64,000 nucleotides of DNA from NCBI GenBank assembly GCA_000469685.2, contig LS997567.1, forward strand, positions 16,659,452 to 16,723,451. The letters run 5' to 3'. The translations under genes were made by a program, and so were the position numbers. Below the pieces are notes generated by a model. That model was not told the origin of the DNA. It worked only from the letters and a program-made list of their open reading frames with translations, and ran no database searches. This DNA is from Haemonchus contortus. Lineage: Eukaryota > Nematoda > Chromadorea > Rhabditida > Trichostrongylidae. Shown here piece by piece: positions 1 to 10,379 of this stretch. Numbering within the stretch: the first letter of the stretch is position 1; each line of letters opens with the position of its first letter.

Positions 1-149
1 GCGCCACAGCCATAGGAGACGATAGCGATTCAAACCGGGCATATCATCAACACGTAGCTCATGTCTGCCGACCACAATTCATTCAGAAGTAACTTCTAAG
101 TACGACTTTCCAGGAACCTCGGCACAATTGTGTTGTTAGGTTTATTGTT

Positions 150-900
150 TTCTTGATCTCTTCAAGAGGTTTGTAATTGAGCTTTATTATGCCAGGTTTT
201 TGACGAAATCGCTCTTCTTAAGTGCATAAAAGAACATAACAATCTGTGACTATCCGACCAAACGCCTCCAACCACTCACTGAAGTTGGAGACCCCGAGGG
301 CACGCAGGTAATCGAAAGAAAAACCACTCACCGTAGCTTTGTGAATTCTTCGAAACCACCAACCGACCAGTGTCAGCTGGGGTATGTCCTCATTAAAAGT
401 CGCTGCGGTAAGGCCAATCCTATAAAAGGCCGCAGCTCCCGCGTGTTTACGTAACACTCTTCTCTACGATTCACTTTTCGATCGGTGACGTGCATCCAAA
501 ATGCCTCGAGGTTTTTACATTCGCGCAATTATTGTGACTTCCGTGCCACAACCTCCTCGGTGACCTCAAAAACGTCTCCGTTATGCTTTTGATTTCGGTG
601 ACTCTCCAGGGCAGTAAACTCTTTCACTCGCGTCATACCAACCATATGCTCCTTAACCCTCACGTGCAGTGGTCTTGTCGTTTCGCCAGTATACTCATCA
701 CCACAATCACGGCAACTAATTTTGAAGACCACTTCAGATATGATACAATCACCCTCCCATATGGACAGACCGCACAGTTTAAGGTTGTACATGGGCGATC
801 GCATAGCCTGTTCCGAACCAGGCGCTTCAAGGCACCGTTTACGAAAACTTTAGTGTACCCTTTCTTGAGGGGAATTCATAGAACTACTCTAGAATAAAGC
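150..900 (-). mobile_element. Penelope-like element, 3' fragment with GIY-YIG endonuclease domain
   Basis: On the minus strand, residues encoded at 804-529 read GDCIISEVVFKISCRDCGDEY followed by TGETTRPLHVRVKEH. This is the GIY-YIG endonuclease block that ends Penelope-like retroelement proteins; the degenerate G-[IV]-[VY]/YTG pattern with CxxC is visible. Downstream, the untranslated end (about 480 down to 150) matches the end of the element at 6660-6960 on the opposite strand, so two copies support the family and its 3' boundary. The reverse transcriptase is missing and the frame is short, so this is a dead 3' fragment. The family assignment is from recognised motifs; exact boundaries are inferred. 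Confidence 0.75.
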
Positions 901-1376
901 GATAACAACGAAAAAAGCGCAAAAAGCGATGAACAAAAAGAAATAGAAAGGGTCAAGTAGGAGCTGGAAAGGGGGTTAGACGAGTACACATTGGAAGAAC
1001 GGGGGTTAAGGGAGTGTTCGGGCAAGTGCCCGAAGGCGACGCAATGTCTGCAATGGCAGACAACACACTGACTTTGCCTGACAATCTGACTGGCAGAGTC
1101 TGGCAATTTGCCAACCACCTTATCGATTCTTCACCAACTTCGCTCCAATGCGAAAGTGGTGAACCGCAATAAGATTTCGTAGTCAGCCTAGCGAGGGGCG
1201 GAAGGCGACCGTGGCTCACTCTCCGGCCCCTTATTGTGCCCTATCCAAACCATTTCCGATCTCATTCCTGCACAAATTGGTATCACAGGGGGCGTCGAAT
1301 TCAAACCATGTGCAAATCTTAGAAACCATTTTTTCGTGTACAGTGCCTTTAATCAGATTGAAGGGTGGTACATTTA
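901..1376. other. Stretch without recognisable gene
   Basis: Only short overlapping reading frames on the minus strand, none with a recognisable domain. It lies between the PLE fragment and a mariner derivative and may hold unrecognised, decayed transposon sequence. Confidence 0.4.
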
Positions 1377-1910
1377 TTGGGTTGTAACATAAGTTCGTAG
1401 AGTTTTGCCTTAGAGTTATTTTACAACGATTCATTTTGTTTTTTAGCAAAGTGTATACATTCATTCGAAAGAGCTCTTTCTCCTCTACAGAACTGTTTTA
1501 TCTGTTTTTTTGGGGAGTTTAATTGTTCGTCTTTTTTCTGGCTCAGAAATGGAATATCTAGGAGGAAAAAATCAGCACTTTCGACATCTGCTTTTCTTGC
1601 CGAAACAGCTCGGGAGATATGCAGTGTGTACAGGCAAGATGTCTTACATAGGTATGTCTACTGCACAAAAATGGTTCGCGAAGCTCGAAAATGGCGACTT
1701 TAAACTTGAAGACACGCCTCGAAGCGGACGACCTGCAGAATTCGACCAAGAGCGTCTGAAGGCACTTTTGAAGGAAGATGGTCGCCAAACAATTCGTGTA
1801 TTGGCTGATTATTATAATAACCTATTTTAATAATTATATTGCAATTATTTGCTTTATGTTCCAGAGAAATCTTTGTGAAAAAACTCTACGAACTTATGTT
1901 TACAACCTAA
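1377..1910 (+). mobile_element. mariner deletion derivative keeping N-terminal transposase and both TIRs
   Basis: Inverted terminal repeats of about 30 bp are visible. The left end starts TTGGGTTGTAACATAAGTTC and the right end, reversed, starts TTAGGTTGTAAACATAAGTT; both sides carry TA. Inside, 1600-1815 encodes a mariner helix-turn-helix region (MSTAQKWFAKLENGDFKLED, then PRSGRP and KALLKEDGRQT). The catalytic half is absent: after IRVLADYY the sequence runs into the right TIR. The length is 534 bp against about 1.3 kb for complete mariners. It cannot encode an active enzyme but could still be mobilised in trans if a partner exists. Confidence 0.85.
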
Positions 1911-1982
1911 TACAATAGGAGTTAAATTTTCCAAAAACCCGATTCTCTTAGACCACTTTCTTGATGGGAGGCACTGGCCTTA

Positions 1983-4136
1983 TCCTAACTATATATGTAT
2001 TATATATGGTATAATTCCACAAGTTTTGGTGTGTCTGTAGGTATGTATGTATGTATGTATGTATTGTATGTATGGTATGTATGTATGTATGTATGTATGT
2101 ATGTATTATATCGTATGTATGTATGTATGTATGTATTGTATGTATGTATGTATTATGTATGTTGTATGTATGTATGTATGTATGTATGTATGTATGTATG
2201 TATGTATGGTATGTTATGTATTGTATGTATGTATTGTATGTATGTATGTAATGTATGTATGTATGTATGTATGTATGTATGTATGTATGTATGTATGTAT
2301 GTATGTATGTTATGTATGTATTGTATTATGTATGTATGTATGTTGTATGTATGTATGTATGTATGTATGTATAGTATGTATGTATGTATGGTATGTATGT
2401 TGTATTGTATGTATGTATGTAATGTATGTTATGTATGTATGTATGTTCATGTATGTAATGTATGTATGTAGTATGTAATGTATTGTAGTGTAGTAGGTAT
2501 GTATGTATTATTATGTTATGTATGTATGTTATGTATGTATGTATGTAATGTAATGTATGTTGTACATGTATGTATGTATGTATGTATGTATGTATGTTAT
2601 GTATGTATGTAGTATGTATGTATGTATGTATGTATGTATGTTGTATGTATGTATGTAATGTATGTATGTATTGTATGTATGATATGTAAGATGTATTTAT
2701 GTTATGTATGTATTGTATGTATGTGTATGTATGTATGTATGTATGTATTGTAGTGTATAGTATGTATGTATGTATGTATGTATGTATGTAGTATGTATGT
2801 ATGTATGTATGTTAATGTATGTTTTTTTGTTTGTTGTTTGTTTTGTATGTTCAACGTGCAATCCAGTAACACTTGAAAAACAACTTCAAGAGGTCGGGCA
2901 ATGTCCGGGTGGTGCCTCAAGATGAGATCAACGGAGCCACATATGAGCTCTGCGGAGCTCCGCCCACAGGGGGTGGGGCAGGTGCCGGAATGGGCGGTGC
3001 GAATAGCCAAACGTCTTATTTTGACTTCGAAAAAGGTCCAGACACCAGGAAAAGATGTACAAAGGTGAAAATTGGGTCAACAAACCAGACGGAGCAGACC
3101 CACATGCTGTGGGCGGAGCTTTCTCAAAATGGGAGGTACTTTTCAGATGTATTCATAACTCTATTCAATTGAGGCGCAGAGGCCAGGAAAAAAAATAAAA
3201 GGAGTGAGCAGGGCCTTATGCGTGTTAGGCGTGCATAAGCTTGGCAAAGCCCCGCCCACGGTGGGCGGGGCGTGCGTTGAGACGAAAGCTAATTTTCAAA
3301 AATGAATGTAACTCCGTTCGAACACGTTCTAGAGTGCGGCAAAAAGGTGTTAAGGTGTAAAAGAACAAATGTGGCCGAATCCTCGAATTGGGCAAGGTTG
3401 GTGCTAAAGTGGGCGAGGCTTAGATCAAGAATTAGAAACATTCTGTGATGCGGGAAAAAATGGTAAGATGCTGTAGAACAAATGTGTTCAAATCACAGAT
3501 GCGGGCGGAGTTGGCACTAGGGTGGGCGGGGCTTACACATTAGTTCTCTTTAAATGCGTTTTAGAACGTGGGAAAAAAGGTGTCTGGAGGTAATAAAAGT
3601 AATGTGGTACGAAGTCTGAATTTGGTGGGTATACGTGTACAACTACACGTGTACAACTAGGGGATACCACTAAACCCTTTCAAAGATTAGGCTAAAAATT
3701 TTCTAGAAGTTATTATCCATGGTTCCACACACAGAAGCCCCTTCTACACAAGAGCAACATTAAATTCAGACCTCATGAAATAGATTCTACAGTAACCCCG
3801 GCCACGCAGGTGCATACCCTGTAGACGTGTAAATCCCTACAACCACCCAAAGGAGCTGTCCTTTCAGAGTTAGTGTTCATGGCCACACACGGGCCAAACT
3901 ATGCAGGGTTTCTTCGACTACATGGACTGCAGAAGTAGTCGATTTGGATACATCGGAGTACTCTTCATGGCCATACACAGCCCCATTTCACACCCAAAAA
4001 AGAATGATGGCTGCTACAGAAGTGTCAGGGAAGTGGCTCAGATGACAAAGGCCTATAATGGAAATCGGAGCTCATGTGGCTCTGTCCCTTATGGCTAGAG
4101 CCCCCAGTGCACGCAATAGCGTGCGTAGCAGCCTGG
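1983..4136 (+). mobile_element. Non-autonomous Helitron-like element (copy 1)
   Basis: The 5' end is A/TCCTAACTATATATG, resembling the TC-starting Helitron 5' terminus. The 3' end has the hairpin GCACGCAATAGCGTGC (one mismatch pair) at 4109-4124, then GTAGCAGC and terminal CTGG/T, which fits CTRR followed by host T. Other copies with the same 3' hairpin and CTGG-type end lie at 29675-30828, 35107-37034 and 44426-45151, which supports both ends. The body is a patchwork of 'cccgcccac/gtgggcgggg' blocks and has no Rep/helicase coding capacity. An expanded GTAT tract sits just inside the 5' end. Helitron identity rests on the termini only; no autonomous partner is in the window. Confidence 0.65.
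2040..2815 (+). repeat. (GTAT)n microsatellite, imperfect
   Basis: About 775 bp of GTAT units, interrupted by many one- or two-base slips (TGTTATG, TGTAATG and similar). It lies about 55 bp inside the 5' end of the Helitron-like element. Related copies have a short GTCTGTTTGT-type tract at the equivalent place. Open frames here are slippage artefacts encoding repeated MYVC. Confidence 0.95.
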
Positions 4137-4159
4137 TCAGAAATAAATGCTACTACGTA

Positions 4160-5038
4160 GGTTGCCTTTTATATTTCGGGATTTGAGAACAGGAACAAAT
4201 ACTATTTATTGAAAATCGCTTGACTGCCTTTCAAAATTCTCCACATTAAGATCTATACACTTTTGTATGGGCTCGAACCAATTTTCGAAGCACTTTTGCC
4301 ACTCTGTTTAAGGTAACTTCAAAACATGCATTCTGAACGCATCAACGGCTTCTTTAGGTGTCGAAAAACGTTGACCTCTCACTTTATTTTTTACGTACGG
4401 GATGAGAAGAAGTCACCCGGGGACTACATGGCTGGCGACGTGTCAAATCGTTGTTTTTAGTGCTCAAAAATGCGGTTGTTTGAGCCGGTGTGTTGGAGCT
4501 CGCATTGTCGTAGCTTGGGATCCAACGCCAACAAATTTTTTACAGTCAAATGTTCATGCAAAAATGAATGTAAGCTAGTCCCACTAATGCCTAAGGTTGT
4601 CCCAATCTCACGATAGGTCACATGACGGTCTTGCAATATTAGTTTGTTCACAGTATCAACGGTTTCCGGAACAACAATTGATTTTGGACGACCTCCACGA
4701 AATTCTTCTTCGAGTGAACTACGACCTCGGGTGAACTCAGTGTACCATCGATAAACACTGATCCTGGATGGAGATTCATCCCCAAAAATTGAACCAAGTT
4801 CGTTCATGCATTGCTGTTGAGTTAGTTGTAGAAATGTTGTAGAAAATAATCGTGCGAAAATGCTCACGGTTCAACTCCATAACTTGGCCGAAACAAAATC
4901 TTATAACTTAGTGTAAACAACACAAATCACGCTCAAATTTTGCAACGGAACCTCAAAATAGTCAAACTTTACGATAGAGGTGTCAGTTGCTAGATTGCTA
5001 CACTAGTGTTTCCAAATCCCGAAATATAAAAGGCAACC
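4160..5038 (-). mobile_element. mariner with internal deletion, both TIRs present
   Basis: The ends are inverted repeats: GGTTGCCTTTTATATTTCGG at left and its reverse complement closing at 5038. TA precedes the left end; the right flank has lost TA. The minus strand encodes the N-terminal DNA-binding half at 4867-4460 (SVYRWYTEFTRGRSSLEEEF, then GRPKSIVVPE and DRHVTYREIGTTLGIS). The C-terminal piece at about 4420-4220 includes VKNKVRGQRFSTPKEAVDAF and NWFEPIQKCIDLNVE. The middle, with the first two catalytic aspartates, is deleted. It is about 880 bp and inactive. The motifs match the SETMAR-type mariner group. Confidence 0.85.
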
Positions 5039-5071
5039 CTCGTACAAAGGGAAGCTTTCCTTGTGTTACTA

Positions 5072-5840
5072 TTAGGTGTGTGCATTAATTTCCGCCGTTT
5101 TTCGCGTGCAAAAACATACTTACTACAAAATTAAAACTAGATGTACATTAACCAATGTATTGCCCATCGTTAGCTACAACTTCTTGCCATCTTTCTGGTA
5201 CCTTATTGACTCCGGGTCGGCCTTGATCTTTTGAGGCAATCTTGTTATCCATCCATTTTCGCACTTCTTCGGCATTCCGGAAGCGTATATCTGTCAAACT
5301 GACTTGCATGGACCGGAATAGGTGGTAATCGGAAAGAGCAAGATCCGGAGAGTATGCGGACTGAACAAGCTGATCCCATCCACAACTGCAATTTTTTTCA
5401 AAGGACATTCTTCGCAACATGGGGTCTGGCATGTTCGTGGTGGAACGGCACCTCATGATATTTTCTTGCGATTAAGGTGAGCTTTTAGGTGAGAGCATCC
5501 TACAAATTGTCAAGTTGGTGTTCGGAGCGGTCAGCAGTAACAGTTTCGTTCGGGCTCAGCAGCTCATAGTTCAAAGCACCCTTTTGATCCCACCACCAAA
5601 TGCACGCACAGCATTACCTTTTGGCAATAGACATTCCGCTTTCGTTGCAAGCTCTCGAGTGAAGAGAAACTATCTCAGCAGGTTCGTTCAGATGAAGCTT
5701 GTCCTCCGTGGAAGGTGGGCTTCAATGCCAGTTTTCTTGAAATCAAACAGCAGGGGAAGGGTCCCCCGGGGAAACGGTTCATCACGTTCCATGACCAATA
5801 AGTCTGAGAGCAACAGGATTTTGGGGCAAAACTGATCTGT
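5072..5840 (-). mobile_element. mariner, 5'-truncated, C-terminal catalytic part
   Basis: One end is present (TA then TTAGGTGTGTGCATTAATTT from 5072). Read on the minus strand, frames at 5640-5150 give WDQKGALNYELLSPNETVTA and then a degraded HxxARPHVAKN block (second catalytic site), AYSPDLALSDYHLFRSMQ with the third catalytic aspartate, and VPERWQEVVANDGQYI at the C-terminus. Two or more frameshifts separate these blocks. The sequence stops at about 5840, where a PLE fragment begins, so the N-terminal third and the other TIR are lost. Confidence 0.8.
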
Positions 5841-5846
5841 CTGCCC

Positions 5847-6200
5847 TTAAATAGGTAGCCAATACCATGCCTTACAGAACATGACAGAATTCACCGGTAA
5901 ACCTCTAACATGGTCCTCGCAACGGCCCTTGGAAATGGAATTCGGCGGCGGAATCGGTGCGATTTTTGGCGACTCTTTTCGCTCATCCTTTCCTTTGCAA
6001 ACCTTCTTAGCAGTGCGGAACATATTCCTAACAACCGCTCGTTTTACATAAAAAGGATGTGCTGAATGATGATGGACAATGATGCTCTTATTCCTGGGCT
6101 TTCTGTACCAATTCGTAATAATTATATCGCTCTGTAACCTCACTTGAACCTTTGAAAAAGGAAGCCAGTTTCCGGTCGGCTTTTCCCTGTTGCCTTGAAT
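5847..6200 (-). mobile_element. Penelope-like element, end of reverse transcriptase domain
   Basis: The minus strand reads NWLPFSKVQVRLQSDIIITN then WYRKPRNKSIIVHHHSAHPF and KRAVVRNMF. This is the conserved block after the RT palm in PLE proteins (compare WYRKPSGKNILVHCSSAHPE in the larger copy at about 15830). The fragment is closed by the truncated mariner on the left. On the right it runs head-to-head with a PLE 3' fragment in the opposite orientation. Confidence 0.8.
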
Positions 6201-6299
6201 TGAAGGAAAGATCCCTTTCGTATACCATTTACATCTGATTGGGTCAGTGCCTTCATCACAAGATGTCTAAGAAGATAGGGTTTCTTAATTTAGTTGCTA

Positions 6300-6960
6300 T
6301 TGTAAGCGTACCACCCTTTGATCTGAAGGAACGCCTAGTTTGGAACAGGCGATACGATCGCCTATGTACAACCTAAACTGTGCGGTCTGTCCAGATGGAA
6401 GGAAGGGTGATTGTAACATATCGGGGGTGGTCTGCAAAAATTCTTGCCGTGATTGTGGTGATGAGTATTGACGGAAGGAGCAGGAGGTTAAGGAGCACAT
6501 AGACACATAGCACATGAGGAGATTGAATGAGTCTACTGCTTCAGGGAGTCACCGAGTTTAAAAGCATAACAGAGGCGTCTTGGAAGTCACCGTAGAGGTC
6601 GCCGCACAGGAATCGCGACTAAGCGCGCGTGAAACTCTCGAAGCATTCTGGATACAGGTCACCGATCAAAAATGAATCGTATTGAAGAATGTCTCGCAAA
6701 CACGCGGGAGCTGCAGCCTATATAAGGTTAGCCTTCCCGCAGCGACTCTGAATGAGGGCATAACCCAGCTGGCACTGGTCGGTTGGTACCGTCACTTGCT
6801 GGGTGGTTCTGAAGAATCCACAAAGCTTCGGTGAGTAGTTCTCCCTTCGATCACCTGCGTGATCCTCTCGAACTTCAGTGAGTTGGTGGAGTCGTTTAGT
6901 CACAGATTGTTATGATCCTTTCAGGCTCTGAAGAAGGCGATTTCGCCGAGACGTCAGCCT
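6300..6960 (+). mobile_element. Penelope-like element, GIY-YIG domain and 3' end
   Basis: The plus strand from about 6360 encodes PMYNLNCAVC-like sequence, then GDCNISGVVCKNSCRDCGDEY broken by a stop, then VKEHIDT. This is the same endonuclease block as the minus-strand copy at 529-804. The 3' untranslated end (6660-6960) aligns with the copy at 150-480, including CGCGGGAGCTGC and GAAGAAGGCGATTTCGCCGA near the terminus. Stops and frameshifts make it a pseudogene. Confidence 0.75.
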
Positions 6961-7531
6961 AGTAAAGCTGATTCACAAACCTCGTGGAGAGCCCGAGGGA
7001 ACAAACTCAGCGATTCAATTATTCAGAAGTTTTGTTGTAGAGAGTTCCCACTCGATAACTCTGATAGTGGCCTTTAGGAAATCTGATTTTCATCCCATGG
7101 ATACTGCAGTGTGATCGAACTTGGTATCAAAAGCGTGCTCCAGACCCCACAAGAAGTGAAATAGTTTCAGAAGCGCCATGCAAAAAACCGGCCGTAACTT
7201 GTTGATCCTAGTTGCGTGTCACCTTCGACGCCTTCTATAGTCTGAGCTTGAGTGGAAGCAGAAGGCAACTGAATTCAGTTTTGACATACTTATGTGATAA
7301 GAGATTGGTGACAAACATTTTTTTCGAAATTGCTTTGTGTTATTGGCTTGATAGTCCTTTTCGGAGATGTAATATCTTTCTCATCACAATTTTGGCCCAG
7401 CCTGCATAATGGCCTCTTGATAGCTGAGTTATTGATTGTTTCACTCGTAAAACCCCTCGTAGGAACATACCATTTGGGCAAGAGATGCCGTGAGATGGAT
7501 GTTGATTGAAGACTAATAAGTTGCATTTAAG
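6961..7531. other. Intron sequence ahead of the first visible host exon
   Basis: No domain or repeat family recognised. It ends in the acceptor TTGCATTTAAG that precedes the GRK exon at 7532. Confidence 0.4.
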
Positions 7532-7647
7532 GCTCCGTTCCGCCAACGGAAGGAAAAAGTGAAACGAGAAGAGGTGGAAAGAAGAGTACGAGAAGACCAA
7601 GAAAAGTATTCGGACAAATTTAGTGAGGCCTCCCGGACTCTTTGCCG
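7532..7647 (+). CDS. grk-1: GRK4/5/6-class GPCR kinase, exon encoding part of the C-lobe
   Basis: This 116-nt exon encodes APFRQRKEKVKREEVERRV followed by REDQEKYSDKFSEASRTLC and two bases of a split arginine codon. The segment follows the 'MIxGQ' helix of the kinase C-lobe in GRKs; the KEKVKREEVxxRV run is characteristic of the GRK4/5/6 class. GRKs phosphorylate agonist-occupied G-protein-coupled receptors at the inner face of the plasma membrane to start desensitisation. Acceptor: GCATTTAAG/GCT. Donor: CCG/GTAATG. The exon starts in phase 0 and its two leftover bases are completed by the first base of the exon at 32541. Earlier exons (RGS domain, catalytic loop, DFG-equivalent) are not in the window. 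The gene symbol follows the nematode orthologue and is inferred from motifs, without alignment. Confidence 0.88.
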
Positions 7648-7734
7648 GTAATGCGTATTTATTTATCTCAAAATGAGGATTTCCGCGCTGGATGTAGAGT
7701 CGTGTGCCTTACTTTCCCAGTGTGCTAGGTTGAT

Positions 7735-8106
7735 GCATAAGTTCTTTCCATCGACTTTTTTGTAAATATGTCGATAGCGAACCAGCCTGAGGATTAGAGG
7801 TATGCACCATCACCGTGCACTGCTCGACGCCAACGCTCAGGCAGTTTGTGGATTCCGTTTTCTCAGAGGGACGGGCTGGGGCTTGAAGAAGTCGTCGAGT
7901 GCCTCTCTGACCTTATCCTCTGTGTCGAACCACAAACTTTCGAACGGCACTGTGACCTGCATATGCAGAGTGGGGGAGTGATAACCAGTGTGATGAAAGA
8001 GTGTCATGCACACTTCACGTACACATGATTGCGAACTACCAACATTAATCCAAACGAAATATAGAAGGATCAAAAGACTTGGAAAAAAACTTATGCTTCA
8101 ACCTAA
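7735..8106 (-). mobile_element. Miniature mariner derivative (372 bp) with both TIRs
   Basis: The left end reads CTAGGTTGATGCATAAGTTC. The reversed right end reads TTAGGTTGAAGCATAAGTTT, with TA outside it. On the minus strand the interior encodes FESLWFDTEDKVREALDDFF followed by KPQPV, a mariner C-terminal piece. The rest of the transposase is deleted. A related, still shorter derivative with the same VREA.DDFF block lies at 54510-54794. Confidence 0.82.
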
Positions 8107-9700
8107 TACTGCTGGGAGAGATTGGGTGTATGATCTGCTTTCTAAATGAAAAGTAGCTTCCATACTAAAACGGAGCTATTGATCGTGTGCTTCATTGAGT
8201 GTGGTCTCAATAGGCGAATTTCACGTATTTTTTCAAATTTCAATAATGTCCTGATCAATTTATTTGAATATAGGGAGACGAGTAATCTACGCCATTAGTA
8301 TTCTAAGCGACAGCAGTTCACCAAAACAGTTCAGGTCGCGGATTCGTAGGTTGGGCGATAAAGGTGATCGATATCAGGACTCAATCTTTTTCCGTATAGG
8401 TGCGGCACAATTCAAGGTGCTTCGCGCTTGGCGTATTTTTATGCAGGGTGCTCTATGAAACGAGGGTGCTCTCGTCACTTGTGCCTTCATCTTCATGTTA
8501 TCGTCGAGAAAGTGGTGATACACGCCAGCAGTAATCTCTTCGATCATCTTGTTTCTAGAAAATAGTCGTCAGGACGGGACTTCACACCCTAAAATTTCGC
8601 AGCCGTGCTGAGTGCCCACGAACCACACGACTCTTCATGAGTCATTCCTTGGAACCACGTGGTTCTTCTCGAGCTATTCCTCGCGGCACCTCATCAGCAT
8701 CTATTCGAAGCCGATGCTTGTGATTCTTGGACTCCGTGTGAGATTGGCCCATGCTTCACTCATAGCCAATGTCCATTTTAGAAGTGGTGTCTGACATCGG
8801 CGACGAAGGCAATTGTTTATGCAGGCATAATTTCAATTTTTATCTTTTGTTTCTGTTAGAAATTGAGGTGCCTGTACACACGTTTCCTCGACCGTCTTCA
8901 ATACTTCGCACGCAATTCGGCCAACCGTATCAGGGCAGATGCCCTCCTCACGGTAGGTTCGGCAATGATCCAATTTTGTCCTCCATCGAGCGACGCTTGA
9001 TTGCGGCCCGCCGTCCGTGAGCGGAGTAGACACGCCCTGCCTTGCCTTTATTACTTTACCTTTTAAATTGTCACCTCTATGGGGCAATACAACATGGTTA
9101 TTTCATTGAAAGCACCGCTGACAATTGAAATGATTTCTGAGTTTTTCAGATAGGTTGCACCTGTCACTCCCAAGGATAACTCATGAAACATAGTCAGGTC
9201 AAACAACCAGTTATACAGTAGTTGAAAAGGTTCCAAACCGGTTTTGCAGACGACACACCCAAAAGTGGCTGTGTTGTAACCGCCTTGTTAAGGCTGCATC
9301 ATTCACAATGAAACGTTAGCATGGCAACGAATAGTACCCTTATGTGGGATACACTCAGACGGTGACGCACTTCTACGAAACCTGCAATTAAACGTTCCTT
9401 TTTTACGTGCGGATACAGTTTTTGTGCTATGAAGTATGCCGTCAGTACTATGAATGCGCCGCGGGAAGGCAATTTTTGACATTTTTCAACATAGTAGCCG
9501 CTTTTTATGCTGTTTCGGTAACTGACATCTCGTCCAAATATCCCGTCTTTGCCGCTTATGTTGTCATAATCTCGCGCAACTTTTTCTTTCCTTTTTTTTC
9601 AAGATCCTATAAATGTTATGATCTTCCAAATTTTACTGCTTTTTTCGCCACCTTTGTATTATATTGCACCGTACCTTCCATAGTCCGCTCGAACTATATA
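8107..9700. other. Intronic stretch without recognised gene or repeat
   Basis: Short reading frames on both strands (for example 8833-9087 minus) lack recognisable domains or consistent splice signals. It probably includes decayed transposons that cannot be identified by eye. Confidence 0.4.
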
Positions 9701-10221
9701 CAGTAGCGCTCAAAAGTCTTCGGCACAATGCTTTGACGCCTTTTCGTTTATGACTTTTTTCTTAGTGTAGCAAATCGCGCGAAATTTGGATATGTTTGAC
9801 TAGAGCATATTTCACCCTACCCAACACTATTTGACTGCGAAGCTGCAATATTTACAGATAGAGCAAGGTGTCTGTTGCGGTAGCAGTAAAGTTGTTAAAG
9901 TCTGCACTTATTCGCACCTTATGTGCGTTTTTCTCATCTATTGTGTTCCGCACCACCGTTCGTACACTTTAGACATGACTAAAAGGAAAGAAATTTTGAA
10001 GGACCATCCTCTGTATTTTCAGTCGATTTTGAGATAATGCTCTTTGAAAAATCTGGAACATGATCAGATTTTGATTTTTGCACGTTAATAGTGGTAAATA
10101 TTCACAATACACCCACGCTCCAAATATAGAAATATTCCAAGATTAGATTCAGTAGGAAAGGAGTTACGATTGAAAACTGAAACTGAAGAACCATTTCACC
10201 GAAGACTTTTGAGCGCTACTG
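9701..10221 (+). mobile_element. TA-flanked MITE 'CAGTAGCGCTC' family, copy A
   Basis: The termini are inverted: CAGTAGCGCTCAAAAGTCTT at left and its complement ending ...GAGCGCTACTG at right, each flanked by TA. The interior is non-coding and about 520 bp long. Six further copies occur in the window (22972, 24912, 38504, 50189, 53542, 55883), which fixes the boundaries. TA duplication and TIR ends suggest cross-mobilisation by a Tc1/mariner-type transposase. Confidence 0.9.
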
Positions 10222-10379
10222 TACTTCAGAAGTATCGTGAGTTGTGCCTCCAATCTCGAATGCAATGCATAGGTTCCTCGAGATTTTCGCTAACAAATTA
10301 CGGTTCCACTGAAGATTCTCTCTCACTGAAAGATCCGAGCCGATTAGCGACGAACCTACGCAGGGCGTCTCTAGGTGGC

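Noticed and set aside
1510..1830. Independent small gene
   Set aside because: It is the N-terminal piece of a mariner transposase within a TIR-bounded deletion derivative.
1..7531. Upstream GRK exons (catalytic loop, activation segment)
   Set aside because: I looked for the conserved kinase blocks on the plus strand and saw none; they must lie outside the window.
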